Shown here: piece after piece, positions 29,199-38,624 of the stretch
Layout: every line of letters starts with the position of its first letter
Numbering within the stretch: position 1 is the stretch's first letter
Assembly (NCBI GenBank): GCA_030160035.1
Contig: BSNO01000001.1
Location: forward strand, 1,302,001 to 1,366,000
Direction: 5' to 3'
DNA from: Rhizobium albus
Lineage (GTDB): Bacteria; Pseudomonadota; Alphaproteobacteria; Rhizobiales; Rhizobiaceae
Length of the DNA stretch: 64,000 nucleotides
Notes under the pieces: model-generated
Seen by the model: the letters and a program-made list of their open reading frames with translations, nothing else
Database searches by the model: none
What the model was told of the DNA's origin: nothing
Program-made: the position numbers and the translations under genes

Positions 29199-29506
29199 AC
29201 CGTCCGTGAAAGCTTTTCCCGTAAGGGACTTCAATACAAGTGGGTGAGACCTCGAATAATGCGCAGTGATGCGAAGTGCAGATCAGCAAGTCGCGGCCTG
29301 GCGGAGGCTATAGGGGAGATGTTGGTGCGGAACCTAACGCCTCTATTCCACCCTGGCAACCGGCGGACACGATTTTTATCAATTAGGAACATAATGTTGC
29401 AGAAGGCGCGTGGATGCGCCGTGCCGAATGCGGCCTGCCATGTCGCAAACAGGCCAACAAATGGCGCGTGCGTTTCGAAATGCGGCGCTCTTCGAAGCCT
29501 CAATCT
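29199..29506. other. Divergent intergenic region between proV and the hybrid kinase
   Basis: About 300 bases with no convincing gene. An A/T-rich patch around 29367-29400 (TTTTTATCAATTAGGAACAT) stands out from the GC-rich surroundings and is the most promoter-like part. The plus-strand frame of the kinase remains open back to 29414. Confidence 0.5.
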
Positions 29507-32500
29507 ATGGTTAACGCTTTGTTCAGCGCGGACCGGCATTCTCATCCTTGGGTTGTTGGCGCAGCCGGCTCGATTGTGGGTTGGCAATGGCGGGGGTGGT
29601 GCGTGCGGGCTGCTGAGGGTGATCTCGATAGGGATGTGATCGAGCGCGGCATCGCGCACGTGCCGCAGGTGGGTCACCTTGTGTACGTCAAGGACGGCCA
29701 GATGCGCTATCGCGCAGCCAGCCAGTCCTTTCTCACGTCGCTCAACAAATCCGCAATGCCAACCAACGATCCAGCCTTCGGTGAAGACGGCTATGACCGC
29801 GAGCGCGATGAGGCCGAGCGCCGCTGCCTCGTGTTCGGCAAGGTCCAGCGGCTGTCGATGGTGTGTCCGGACGGGGTGCGGCGCGTGCTCACCCTGACAC
29901 GGATCAAATGCACCGACGGGTCACTGTTCGTCGTCGGCCACGACCCGCGGATCGATCCGGCCACCTTGCTTCAGAATGTCGGATCAGCGTCGGCTCCCGT
30001 GCCGGATCAGTCCGGGGAAATGGACGATCTGCGGCAGGTCATCGAGGCGATGCCCATGGCAGTGGTCGTGGTCGACCAGGACCTCACCATCGAACTGATC
30101 AACGGGCGCTTCTTCGACATTTGGCGTCTGGAGCCCGTACTTCTCCTTGGGCATCCGTTCCGCAAGCTCATGGACCTCAACCGCGACAACGGGATCTACG
30201 ACGTCGTCGACGATGACTGGGAAAGCTACGTCGCATCCAGAACGGCCGAGATCAGGCAGGGCGCCGTCGCTCCGAGAGAGTTCAAGCGGCAGGATGCCGT
30301 GGCGCTGATGTACTCGGTGACGCCGCTGTCGAACGGCCGCCGCATGATCGGCTATTACGACATCAGCGAGGTGCGCAAACACCGGGAACGGGCCGAAGCG
30401 ATCAACGTCAAACTCAAGGACACCGTCCGCCTGCTCGACGACGCTGCGGAGGCGATGGCGCAGGGCCTGCTGATCTACGACGCGAACAAGATCCTCTTTA
30501 CCAACGACCGTTTCTACGAGTTCCTCGACGTCCCGCGCGAATTGGTCGGACCGGGCAAGTCTTGGGTGACCTTGATCGACCACTGCGCCGAGCGCGGCGA
30601 CTACGGCGAGGGGGAGGAGGCGGATGAGGCCAAAGCATATATTCTCGAGAGTGCCCGCAAGGGACAGTTTCATCAACTGGAGCGCAAGGGTCGTGACGGC
30701 CGTTGGCTGCGCATCGATGGCAAGCCCACGGCCGGCGGTTTGACCGTTGTCACTTATTCCGACATTTCGGAGCTCAAGGAACGGGAAGCAGAGCTGCAGC
30801 AGCTGGTCATCAAGGCCGAAGCCTCCGATCGGGCGAAGTCCGAATTCCTCGCCAATATGAGCCACGAAATCCGTACGCCCATGAACGGCGTGCTGGGCAT
30901 GGCGGAACTCCTGTCGAAGACCGAACTCGACACGCGCCAGCGCACTTATTGCGACATCGTCATGAAGTCCGGCAACGCGCTCTTAACGATCATCAACGAC
31001 ATCCTCGATTTCTCCAAGATCGAAGCGGGCGCGATCTCGCTCGAACACGCGCCGTTTAATGCGCGCGATGCGGTCGAAGACGTTGCCGGTCTGCTGGCGA
31101 AGGGTGCGGCCGAGAAGGATCTCGAACTGGTGGTGCGCGTCGATGCGGGCGTGCCGAGCACGCTCGTCGGGGATCAGGGTCGCTTCCGCCAGATCGTGAT
31201 GAACCTGCTTTCGAACGCCATCAAGTTCACCGAGGAAGGTCATGTCCTGATCTCGCTCGCCGGCAGCGTAGTCGGCGATAGCGCGGAACTTGTACTGACC
31301 ATCGAGGATACGGGGCTCGGCATCCCTGCCGACAAGCGCGACAAGATCTTCGAGAAGTTCAGCCAGGTCGATGGATCGTCGACCCGCCGGCACGAGGGTA
31401 CCGGCCTCGGTCTCGCCATAACAACCCGGATCATCGAATTGATGGGTGGCACGATCACCCTGGACAGCGAAGAGGGGCAAGGCTCGACGTTCCGCGTGTT
31501 CCTCACGTTGCCCATTGGCGAGACGTTGCAAACGCCTGCGCCACCGCCGGCGTCGCTCGTCGGCGCGCGCGTTCTGGTGATCGACGACAACCAGGTGAAC
31601 CGCGATATTCTGAGCGCGCAATTGCAGGATTGGCAATGCGATGGCTGCGCGGCCGTCAGCGGTGCCGAGGGCCTTCAGGTGCTCAAAGCCGCAGCCACGA
31701 TGAATGTCCCGGTCGACTGTGTCATCCTCGACCATCATATGCCGGGCATGACCGGGCTCGAAATGGCGGCGGCAGTGCGGCTCGATCCGGCGCTGAAAGA
31801 TACGCCGATCATCCTGCTCACTTCGGTCGATGTCGATCCGCGGCGTTCCGACATCCAGAGGCTTGGTCTCGTGTCGGTACTGACGAAGCCGGCGCGCGAG
31901 GCGCATCTGGCGGCGACGCTGGGTGAAGCCCTGGCACGTTCGAGACCAAGCGCTCCGGCGCCCGAATTGCGATTGCCGACGGACGTCGTGCAGGAACTGT
32001 CAAGCGACCTCGACCAGATAAAGCCCGAGACGATTGCGCCTGCCTTCACGTCGAAACCTGGAGCGCTGTCACTCGATCTCTGGATCGACAACGAAGGCTT
32101 GGCCGAATCGGTGGCCGGTATCGGGGCCGCGCTTGCTTTCGACGGCGAAGCGAACGATGGCCATCTCGACCGCCAAATCGCGGCCAAGCCGCAATCGTCG
32201 GGCAGGCGCCTTGAAGAGCAGACGGCTCGGCTGGACGTGCTTGTCGCGGAAGACAACGAGGTCAACCAGATCGTTTTCAGCCAGATCCTCGACGATCTCG
32301 GCGTCGTCTACCGCATCGTCGGTAATGGCGCGCTGGCGGTCGCCGAATTCGATCGTGCCGTTCCGCGGCTGATCCTGATGGATGTATCGATGCCCGTGAT
32401 GAACGGCCATCAGGCAACGCAGGCCATTCGTGCGCGCGAGCGGCAGCGCCGCGGCCATGTGCCGATCATCGGTGTCACCGCCCACGCGCTCAAGGGCGAT

Positions 32501-32617
32501 CGGGAAGCCTGCCTGCAGGCGGGCATGGACGACTACATCTCCAAGCCGATCAGCCCGGACATGCTGGAACGCAAGATCGGCGAGTGGCTCAAGGATGACG
32601 CGAAGGCGGCCGGCTGA
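29507..32617 (+). CDS. PAS-containing hybrid sensor histidine kinase with two receiver domains
   Basis: Domain order: two PAS-7-type PAS domains (EAMPMAVVVVDQDLTIELINGRFFDIW; DDAAEAMAQGLLIYDANKILFTNDRFYEFL), HisKA with the phosphorylated His in SHEIRTPMNGV (codon at 30863), HATPase (LLSNAIKFTEEG, EDTGLGIP, GTGLGLAI), and two receiver domains with acceptor Asp codons at 31730 and 32381. No membrane helix or HPt domain is present, so phosphotransfer must use partner proteins. The start is uncertain: ATG 29507 has no ribosome-binding site; GTG 29603 has GGGGG before it. The true protein could be 32 residues shorter. Confidence 0.88.
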   Translation: MVNALFSADRHSHPWVVGAAGSIVGWQWRGWCVRAAEGDLDRDVIERGIAHVPQVGHLVYVKDGQMRYRAASQSFLTSLNKSAMPTNDPAFGEDGYDRERDEAERRCLVFGKVQRLSMVCPDGVRRVLTLTRIKCTDGSLFVVGHDPRIDPATLLQNVGSASAPVPDQSGEMDDLRQVIEAMPMAVVVVDQDLTIELINGRFFDIWRLEPVLLLGHPFRKLMDLNRDNGIYDVVDDDWESYVASRTAEIRQGAVAPREFKRQDAVALMYSVTPLSNGRRMIGYYDISEVRKHRERAEAINVKLKDTVRLLDDAAEAMAQGLLIYDANKILFTNDRFYEFLDVPRELVGPGKSWVTLIDHCAERGDYGEGEEADEAKAYILESARKGQFHQLERKGRDGRWLRIDGKPTAGGLTVVTYSDISELKEREAELQQLVIKAEASDRAKSEFLANMSHEIRTPMNGVLGMAELLSKTELDTRQRTYCDIVMKSGNALLTIINDILDFSKIEAGAISLEHAPFNARDAVEDVAGLLAKGAAEKDLELVVRVDAGVPSTLVGDQGRFRQIVMNLLSNAIKFTEEGHVLISLAGSVVGDSAELVLTIEDTGLGIPADKRDKIFEKFSQVDGSSTRRHEGTGLGLAITTRIIELMGGTITLDSEEGQGSTFRVFLTLPIGETLQTPAPPPASLVGARVLVIDDNQVNRDILSAQLQDWQCDGCAAVSGAEGLQVLKAAATMNVPVDCVILDHHMPGMTGLEMAAAVRLDPALKDTPIILLTSVDVDPRRSDIQRLGLVSVLTKPAREAHLAATLGEALARSRPSAPAPELRLPTDVVQELSSDLDQIKPETIAPAFTSKPGALSLDLWIDNEGLAESVAGIGAALAFDGEANDGHLDRQIAAKPQSSGRRLEEQTARLDVLVAEDNEVNQIVFSQILDDLGVVYRIVGNGALAVAEFDRAVPRLILMDVSMPVMNGHQATQAIRARERQRRGHVPIIGVTAHALKGDREACLQAGMDDYISKPISPDMLERKIGEWLKDDAKAAG

Positions 32618-32626
32618 GATTGCGCT

Positions 32627-33328
32627 TTACGCCGTCCGCGTACCGGCAAGCATTTCGCGCTTCATCCCATGGCCGGCAAGGCGTTCGACGGTGAAGCCGG
32701 CCGCCTGAAGATTGCGCCTCACGAAGCCAGCCGCGGCATAGGTCGCAAATGTCCCACCAGGCTTCGTCTTGTCGAACACGGCGCCGAGAAGATCCGCTGA
32801 CCACATGTCGGGATTGCGAGCGGGCGCAAAGCCGTCGAGATACCAGGCATCGGCTGAGCCATCCCAAGCGGTCAGCCGCGCGGCCGCATCGCCGATCAGG
32901 AGCTGCAGCCGAACGCCATCGTCGAGATCGACCACGAGATCTTCCAGCGGTTTCGGTTGTGGCCAGACAGCGATCAAGGCTGCGACTTCATCGGCAAGCT
33001 CCGGCCAGTTCGCAAGAGCGCGCGCCAGGGTCTCGCCATCAAGCGGAAATTTCTCAAACGAAGTGAAGGTGAGATGTTGGCCCGAACGGCGCTGCGCCTT
33101 CCAGGCCTGCCACGTCGTCAGCATGTTCAGCCCCGTTCCGAAGCCGAGTTCCCCGATATGGAAGTTGTTCTGCGCCTGCCACCGCTCCAGCAGCCGATTG
33201 CCGGCGATGAACACATGCCGCGTCTCTGCGAGGCCGTTTTCGCGAGAGTAAAAATGATCGCCAAAGCGGGTGGAAAAAGGCATATCGCCCTCATGCCACA
33301 CGATCGCGTCTTCGCCGTTTGCACCCAT
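32627..33328 (-). CDS. mnmD: tRNA (mnm5s2U34) methyltransferase MnmD
   Basis: The 233-residue protein shows WHEGDMPFSTRFGDHFYSRENGLAETRHVF and the SAM-binding motif GELGFGTGLNMLTTW. WYLDGFAPARNPDMW and GGTFATYAAAGFVRRNLQAAGF complete the pattern of the MnmC N-terminal methyltransferase domain (DUF752). It makes the last methylation of the wobble uridine modification. In this organism the domain is a separate protein. It is divergent from the FAD oxidoreductase gene, with 58 bases between start codons. Confidence 0.92.
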   Translation of the reverse strand: MGANGEDAIVWHEGDMPFSTRFGDHFYSRENGLAETRHVFIAGNRLLERWQAQNNFHIGELGFGTGLNMLTTWQAWKAQRRSGQHLTFTSFEKFPLDGETLARALANWPELADEVAALIAVWPQPKPLEDLVVDLDDGVRLQLLIGDAAARLTAWDGSADAWYLDGFAPARNPDMWSADLLGAVFDKTKPGGTFATYAAAGFVRRNLQAAGFTVERLAGHGMKREMLAGTRTA

Positions 33329-33386
33329 CGAGCCACTTCCCGGTCGCGCCTTCTTCGCGACGTGCGTAGCGCCGATTGAAGTGCCG

Positions 33387-34568
33387 ATGCAACGGGCTCA
33401 GTCAGCTTCCAGCAGCGATCGGCGGTGCGATCTCCTGATCGCGGGTGGCGGTGTCGTCGGTTTGTGGATGGCACGCCTTGCGAGCGACGCCGGGATGTCG
33501 GTCGTCCTCGTGGATGCCGGCGCGATCGGAGCCGGTGCCAGCGGCGGCATTCTCGGCGCACTGATGCCGCATGCGCCGGAGCGCTGGAATGGCAAGAAAC
33601 AATTTCAGTTCGAGGCGCTTCTGTCGCTGGAGCCGGCAATTGCCGCGCTCGAGGCGGAGACGGGGCTGTCAACCGGCTACGGCCGCATCGGCCGTCTGAT
33701 GCCACTGCTTGACCAGCGTCAGCTGGATCGCGCGCGTGAAAGAGAAGCGGATGCGGGCCGCAACTGGCAGGGGCGCGACCGGTCGTTTCGTTGGACGGTG
33801 CATCCGCCCGCAACCGGGAGCAACTGGCTGGCTGCAGCTGCCGCCCCGGCCGGCGTCGTCTTCGACAATCTGAGCGCAAGGCTCGATCCGCGGCGCCTCT
33901 GCGCAGCACTGCGCACAAGCTTGGACGCGCGGCCGAATGTGCTCCTGGTCGAGCATGACGGCTTGCAGCATTGGCACGCCGGCAAGGCGGAGCTTGCCAG
34001 CGGAGCCGTCATAAGCGCTGATCGGCTGGCGGTTACTGCCGGGCATCAGAGCTTCCCACTGCTTGCTTCCCTGTTTCCGCTTCCGACCGAACTCGGCATG
34101 CCCGTCAAAGGGCAGGCGGCGTTGCTCGATGCGCGCTGCGATCCCGCTCAGCCGCTCATTTTCGATGATGGCGTCTATATCATTCCCCATGCGGACGGCA
34201 CGGTTGCGATCGGCAGCACCAGCGAGAACAGCTTCGACGCGCCGTTTTCAACCGATGCTCAGCTGGAGGACTTGCTCGCGCGTGCATACGCGCTGTGTCC
34301 CTCGCTTGCCGATGCTCCGGTCATCGAACGCTGGGCCGGGCTTCGCCCGCGGGCGATCGGCCGTGATCCGCTGGTCGATCTCGTGCCGGGTGACGCGAAC
34401 ACGGTGATTGCGACGGGTGGCTTTAAGATCACGCTCGGTATTGCCCATGCCATGGCCGAGGCGGCGCTCAACCGGCTGCTCGAACGACTGCTAGGACGGT
34501 CTGTCGAATTGCCTGAAAGCTTCTCAATCGATTATCATCTTGCCAAGGCCGCGCGGATAAAGCGCTGA
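33387..34568 (+). CDS. FAD-dependent oxidoreductase, DAO family (MnmC C-terminal domain-like)
   Basis: The 393-residue protein has the Rossmann FAD motif LLIAGGGVVGLWMARLASDAGMSVVLVDAG, the DAO-type ASGGILGALMPHAPERWN, and a C-terminal GLRPRAIGRDPLVDLVPGDANTVIATGGFKITLGIAHAMA. Its arrangement next to stand-alone mnmD suggests it supplies the oxidative cleavage of cmnm5 to nm5 uridine done by the C-terminal half of fused MnmC. It could also be an unrelated amine oxidase. I chose ATG 33387 because the FAD motif begins 17 residues later. Confidence 0.8.
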   Translation: MQRAQSASSSDRRCDLLIAGGGVVGLWMARLASDAGMSVVLVDAGAIGAGASGGILGALMPHAPERWNGKKQFQFEALLSLEPAIAALEAETGLSTGYGRIGRLMPLLDQRQLDRAREREADAGRNWQGRDRSFRWTVHPPATGSNWLAAAAAPAGVVFDNLSARLDPRRLCAALRTSLDARPNVLLVEHDGLQHWHAGKAELASGAVISADRLAVTAGHQSFPLLASLFPLPTELGMPVKGQAALLDARCDPAQPLIFDDGVYIIPHADGTVAIGSTSENSFDAPFSTDAQLEDLLARAYALCPSLADAPVIERWAGLRPRAIGRDPLVDLVPGDANTVIATGGFKITLGIAHAMAEAALNRLLERLLGRSVELPESFSIDYHLAKAARIKR

Positions 34569-34641
34569 ACGGCGCGTCTCGCACGCTGGCAATCGACGCT
34601 GCGGATGATAACGTCCGCGCCGAAGAATGAAGAATCTCACC

Positions 34642-35562
34642 ATGACCACCGAGCCTTATCCCAGAGACATGATCGGCTACGGCCGCACGACGCCCGATCC
34701 GCGCTGGCCGGACGGCGCGCGCATCGCCGTGCAGTTCGTCGTCAATTACGAGGAGGGCGGCGAAAACGCGATCATCCATGGCGATGCCGCATCGGAAGCG
34801 TTCCTCTCGGAAATCGTCGGTGCGCAGGCCTGGCCAGGCCAGCGCCACATGAACATGGAATCGATCTACGAATATGGCTCCCGCGCCGGTTTCTGGCGGC
34901 TGTGGCGTATGTTCAACGAGCGGCACATGCCGGTCACCGTGTACGGTGTCGCGACAGCGCTTGCGCGCAATCCGGAAGCTGTTGCGGGCATGAAGGAAGC
35001 CGGTTGGGAGATCGCATCCCACGGCCTCAAATGGATTGACTACAAGGACTTCACGCTTGACGAGGAGCGCCGCCACCGGGACGAGGCGATCCGCATCCAT
35101 ACCGAGGTGACGGGCGAGCGGCCGCTCGGCTGGTACACGGGCCGATCATCCATCCATTCGACCCAGTTGGCGATGGAGGAGGGCGGCTTTGTCTATTCCT
35201 CCGATTCCTACGCGGACGACCTGCCTTACTGGGTTGATGGTCCGAAGGGCGATCATCTGATCGTACCCTATACGCTTGACGCCAACGACATGCGGTTTGC
35301 GACGGCGCAAGGGTTCAACACCGGCGAGCAGTTCTACACCTATCTCAAGGACAGTTTCGACGTGCTCTATGCGGAGGGCGGGCAGGGCGCGGCCAAGATG
35401 ATGTCGATCGGCCTGCACTGCCGGCTTGTCGGCCGCCCGGGCCGTGCGGCTGCGCTGGCGAGGTTCCTCGACTATGTCGCGGGTCACGACAAGGTCTGGG
35501 TCGCGCGCCGGATCGACATTGCGCGCCATTGGCATGCGCATCACAAGAGGCAACCGCGATGA
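34642..35562 (+). CDS. puuE: Allantoinase PuuE (polysaccharide deacetylase-like)
   Basis: The 306-residue protein starts MTTEPYPRDMIGYGRTTPDPRWPDGARIAVQFVVNYEEGGE. It contains GDAASEAFLSEIVGAQAWPGQRHMNMESIYEYGSRAGFWR, GWEIASHGLKWIDYKDF and SIGLHCRLVGRPGRAAAL, diagnostic of PuuE, which hydrolyses allantoin to allantoate. It is unrelated to the amidohydrolase allantoinase. It heads puuE-uraD-alc-allA-uraH, whose members overlap or abut. An upstream ATG (34627) would add five residues. Confidence 0.95.
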   Translation: MTTEPYPRDMIGYGRTTPDPRWPDGARIAVQFVVNYEEGGENAIIHGDAASEAFLSEIVGAQAWPGQRHMNMESIYEYGSRAGFWRLWRMFNERHMPVTVYGVATALARNPEAVAGMKEAGWEIASHGLKWIDYKDFTLDEERRHRDEAIRIHTEVTGERPLGWYTGRSSIHSTQLAMEEGGFVYSSDSYADDLPYWVDGPKGDHLIVPYTLDANDMRFATAQGFNTGEQFYTYLKDSFDVLYAEGGQGAAKMMSIGLHCRLVGRPGRAAALARFLDYVAGHDKVWVARRIDIARHWHAHHKRQPR

Positions 35563-36056
35563 TCGAAAAAGACGCATTCGTCGAGCGCTATGGCGGGATC
35601 TTCGAGCACTCGCCCTTCGTCGCCGAACGTGGCTACGAGCGCCTTGCGTCCGACCAGGCGCTGACAGTCTCCACCGTTCATCTCGCACTGTGTCAGGCAT
35701 TTCGCGCGGCAGACCGTGACGAGCGGCTCGGCGTGCTCCGCGCCCATCCCGATCTCGCCGGCAAGCTTGCCATTTCTGGTGGCCTGACCGAGGCGTCGAA
35801 ATCGGAACAGGCCGGCGCGGGGCTTGATCGGCTGTCGCCGGCCGAGCATGCGCGCTTCACCGAACTCAACGATCGTTATCAGCGGGAGTTCGGCTTCCCC
35901 TTCATCATCGCGGTCAAAGGCCTCGGCAAGGACGATATCCTGCGGGCCTTCGAGAAGCGTATCAAGAACACAAAGCCTGACGAGTTCGCGACTGCATGCA
36001 ATGAGGTGGAAAAGATCGCGCTGCTCAGGCTCAAATCCATGCATCCGGAGAGTTGA
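35559..36056 (+). CDS. uraD: OHCU decarboxylase
   Basis: The 165-residue protein contains LRAHPDLAGKLAISGGLTEASKSEQAGAGLD with the catalytic HPDL histidine, and NDRYQREFGFPFIIAVKGLGKDDIL, hallmarks of 2-oxo-4-hydroxy-4-carboxy-5-ureidoimidazoline decarboxylase. It converts OHCU to S-allantoin after urate oxidation and HIU hydrolysis. It begins in an ATGA overlap with puuE and abuts the allantoicase ATG. Confidence 0.95.
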   Translation: MIEKDAFVERYGGIFEHSPFVAERGYERLASDQALTVSTVHLALCQAFRAADRDERLGVLRAHPDLAGKLAISGGLTEASKSEQAGAGLDRLSPAEHARFTELNDRYQREFGFPFIIAVKGLGKDDILRAFEKRIKNTKPDEFATACNEVEKIALLRLKSMHPES

Positions 36057-37103
36057 ATGACCAATGAGCATGCCGTTCTCGAACTGAGCGAGGACATTCC
36101 TGATTTCGTGCGCGGGACTATCAACCTGGCCTCCGAGCGGCTCGGTGCTGTCGGGTTGGCGACCTCGGACGAATTCTTCGCACCACTGTCGCGCATGCTG
36201 AACGATGAACCGGCCGTCTTCCTGCCCGGCGAATACGACGACAACGGCAAGTGGATGGATGGCTGGGAATCGCGCCGCAAGCGGGTGCCGGGTCACGACT
36301 GGGCCATCATCCGCCTCGCGATGCCCGGCCGCATCTTCGGCTTCGATATCGATACAAGCTTCTTCACGGGCAACTACCCCCCGCACGCGAGTATTGAGGT
36401 CGCTTATGTCGAGGCCGGCGATCCGGACGAGGCGACGGAATGGGTGGAGATACTGTCGAAGACGGCGCTCGGGCCGTCGCGGCATCATTATGTCGAGATC
36501 GACGACCAAGCGCACCGCGCCAATGTCTGGACGCATCTGCGTCTGCACATCTATCCCGATGGCGGCGTGGCGCGCCTGCGTGTCTTCGGTGCCGCGCATT
36601 ATGACTGGAGCCGGGTCGGCGCCGAGCAGGAGGTCGATCTCGCTTATATCTTCCACGGTGCCCGCGCGCTCGCCTGGTCGGATGCGCATTACGGCTCGCC
36701 GGAACGGATGCTCGGACCCGGTCGCGGCATCAACATGGGTGATGGTTGGGAAACGGCGCGCCGCCGCGGGCCCGGTCACGACTGGACGATCCTGAAGCTC
36801 GGCCACCCGGGAACGATTGCCCGAGTCATTGTCGATACCGCCCATTTCAAGGGCAATTATCCGGATACGTGTGATCTGCTGGGAGCCTATCTGCCGGATC
36901 ACGTCGGCGATTTCAGCGACGAGCAGATCCGTGACAGCGAGACCTGGAAGCCCATTCTGCCGCGCACCAAGCTGCAGATGGACCATGTGCATGAGTTCGC
37001 CGGTGACGCAGTGGAGGCCATCGGGCCGGTGACGCATGTCCGGTTCGCGATCCATCCCGATGGCGGCGTCAGCCGTCTGCGGCTCTTCGGCACCAAGGCC
37101 TGA
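36057..37103 (+). CDS. alc: Allantoicase
   Basis: The 348-residue protein is built of two related beta-sandwich repeats (about 25-175 and 190-345). Both contain GWESRR/GWETARR, GHDW, LG-PG and [24 protein letters not shown]. This is the allantoicase fold, which splits allantoate into urea and ureidoglycolate. It starts immediately at the uraD stop (TGAATG) and is followed 4 bases later by the ureidoglycolate lyase start. Confidence 0.95.
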   Translation: MTNEHAVLELSEDIPDFVRGTINLASERLGAVGLATSDEFFAPLSRMLNDEPAVFLPGEYDDNGKWMDGWESRRKRVPGHDWAIIRLAMPGRIFGFDIDTSFFTGNYPPHASIEVAYVEAGDPDEATEWVEILSKTALGPSRHHYVEIDDQAHRANVWTHLRLHIYPDGGVARLRVFGAAHYDWSRVGAEQEVDLAYIFHGARALAWSDAHYGSPERMLGPGRGINMGDGWETARRRGPGHDWTILKLGHPGTIARVIVDTAHFKGNYPDTCDLLGAYLPDHVGDFSDEQIRDSETWKPILPRTKLQMDHVHEFAGDAVEAIGPVTHVRFAIHPDGGVSRLRLFGTKA

Positions 37104-37107
37104 GCGC

Positions 37108-37626
37108 TTGGCCGCGCTCACGCTCGCCGTTGAACCGTTGACGCGCGAAGCCTTCGCCCCTTTCGGCTCCGTCATGGATATCGACGGAGCGGAACTTCGG
37201 ATGATCAATGGCGGAACGACCGAACGTTACCATCGGCTGGCTGTCAGCGACACGGATGCCGAGGGTCGGACGATCGTCAGCCTTTTTCGCGGGCAGCCAC
37301 GGGCTTTTCCGTTTTCCGTTGCAATGATGGAGCGCCACCCCGAGGGCAGCCAGGCATTCTATCCACTGGACAAGCGGGACTGGCTGCTGGCTGTTGCCGA
37401 GGATGACAGTGGACGGCCCGAGCGACCGCGTGTCTTTCGCGCATCCGGCGTGCAGGGCGTCAGCTATGGTCGCAATGTCTGGCATCACCCGCTTCTGGCT
37501 CTTGATGACGTCAGCGACTTCCTCGTTGTCGACCGGGAAGGGCCAGGGCTCAATCTCGAAGAATACTTCTATTCCGAGCCCTTCGTCATCGAGGCGGCTG
37601 ACCTGACGAAAAGGGATACGCCATGA
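37108..37626 (+). CDS. allA: Ureidoglycolate lyase
   Basis: The 172-residue protein has the AllA pattern [17 protein letters not shown], the basic RYHRLA region, [46 protein letters not shown] and the final [18 protein letters not shown]. It cleaves ureidoglycolate to glyoxylate and a second urea. The best start is a TTG 4 bases after alc with AAGG upstream; there is no suitable ATG before the conserved N terminus. It overlaps uraH by 4 bases (ATGA). Confidence 0.92.
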   Translation: MAALTLAVEPLTREAFAPFGSVMDIDGAELRMINGGTTERYHRLAVSDTDAEGRTIVSLFRGQPRAFPFSVAMMERHPEGSQAFYPLDKRDWLLAVAEDDSGRPERPRVFRASGVQGVSYGRNVWHHPLLALDDVSDFLVVDREGPGLNLEEYFYSEPFVIEAADLTKRDTP

Positions 37627-37985
37627 GCGAAGGCGGCCGACTGACCACCCACGTCCTCGACACCGCATCGGGACGCCCCGCGTCGGGTCTTGCGATCGAG
37701 CTCTTCCGGCTCGAAGGCACCGATCGCGTCCATCTTAAAAGCGTCACGACCAATTCCGACGGGCGCTGCGATGCACCGCTGCTTGCCGGCGATAGCCTCG
37801 TGGTAGGAACATACGAGCTGGTCTTTCACGCCGGCGATTATTTGCGGGCGCAAGCGCAAGCCCTGCCTGAGCCCGCTTTTCTCGACATCGTGCCGATCCG
37901 CTTCGGCATCGCCGATGCTGGCGCGCACTACCACGTGCCGTTGCTGATCTCGCCCTACGGGTATTCCACGTATCGGGGGAGTTGA
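37623..37985 (+). CDS. uraH: 5-hydroxyisourate hydrolase (transthyretin-like)
   Basis: The 120-residue protein starts near [22 protein letters not shown] and ends with YSTYRGS, the C-terminal motif that distinguishes HIU hydrolases from transthyretin. The conserved His (THVLD), Arg and terminal YRGS form the active site. It hydrolyses the first urate oxidation product in front of uraD. It is the last gene of the operon. Confidence 0.96.
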   Translation: MSEGGRLTTHVLDTASGRPASGLAIELFRLEGTDRVHLKSVTTNSDGRCDAPLLAGDSLVVGTYELVFHAGDYLRAQAQALPEPAFLDIVPIRFGIADAGAHYHVPLLISPYGYSTYRGS

Positions 37986-37989
37986 GGGC

Positions 37990-38374
37990 TCAATAGATCT
38001 TTAGATCTAGATGGGCGGCCATTGCGGTAAAGTCGCGGTCGTCGTGCAGCAACCGACTGCCAGTCTTGATGCAGAAGCTGCCGATGACGATGTCGATCGA
38101 TTTTCGTGACCCCTCTCGAGCGTAGCAGACGATAATTGGCAGCGCATTGATCCACAGAGATGTGCTCGAGGAAACGCACTTCAGGAACTTGAGAGATCTG
38201 CCGTGAGAGGAGCCGAGCATGATGTTCGTCATTGCCGCCCATCAGCAGCTCCATTCGGATCAAATCCCCCATACGAACCTCATGCATGGCATCTATGGTC
38301 CGCATCTTGATCACTTCTAGAGTTGCGTTGCCGCGGAGATGATCAATCCAAACGCTTGTGTCGATGATGATCAA
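37990..38374 (-). pseudogene. PIN-domain VapC toxin with a frameshift
   Basis: The reading frame from TTG 38374 gives MIIIDTSVWIDHLRGNATLE, MGDLIRMELLMGG and NYRLLRSRGVT, the first half of a type II PIN toxin. The second half, RKSIDIVIGSFCIKTGSRLLHDDRDFTAMAAHLDLKIY, lies in the next frame and ends at 37990. The frame changes near 38101-38112, between the first acidic residues and the Asp of KSIDIVIG, so the active site is split. The toxin is probably inactive, unless a base-call error produced the shift. It overlaps vapB (TTGA). Confidence 0.8.
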
Positions 38375-38568
38375 TCGAACGACCGCAGTTCTCGCATCTC
38401 TTGAAGATTGCCCTCCCAGCCAAGCCCGGCTGTCTCCTCGATTGCCTTGCGAGTCCGATACGATTGAACCGCACGTCTCAGAGCCTCTTCGACGGCGAGT
38501 TTTTCAGTGCTGGTGCCCAGAGCTTCCATGGCATCGGCAAGCAGAGCGTCGTCGATTTCGATGTTCAC
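38371..38568 (-). CDS. VapB-type antitoxin
   Basis: The 65-residue protein (GTG start, GGGAG ribosome-binding site) begins MNIEIDDALLADAMEALGTSTEKLAVEEALRRAVQ, the ribbon-helix-helix of the VapB family that follows a short beta strand. It ends LGWEGNLQEMRELRSFD, a toxin-binding tail with the typical W-G-L-MR pattern. Antitoxin and toxin overlap, as usual. It lies between uraH and guaD on the minus strand; guaD is downstream in the same direction only through the toxin remnant's far side. Confidence 0.88.
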   Translation of the reverse strand: MNIEIDDALLADAMEALGTSTEKLAVEEALRRAVQSYRTRKAIEETAGLGWEGNLQEMRELRSFD

Positions 38569-38624
38569 GATAGGCTCCCATCGCCTCTTCGACTTGCTGA
38601 ATATACCGATGGCGTCATGCCGCT

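Noticed and set aside
29231-29677. 148-residue minus-strand ORF between proV and the kinase
   Set aside because: No motif, no ribosome-binding site, Pro/Arg/His-rich shadow composition, and it overlaps the kinase start region.
34569-34641. Possible sigma-54 promoter (TGGCAA...GCTGC) before puuE
   Set aside because: The spacing between the GG and GC elements is off by one base from the sigma-54 rule and the -12 element is incomplete.
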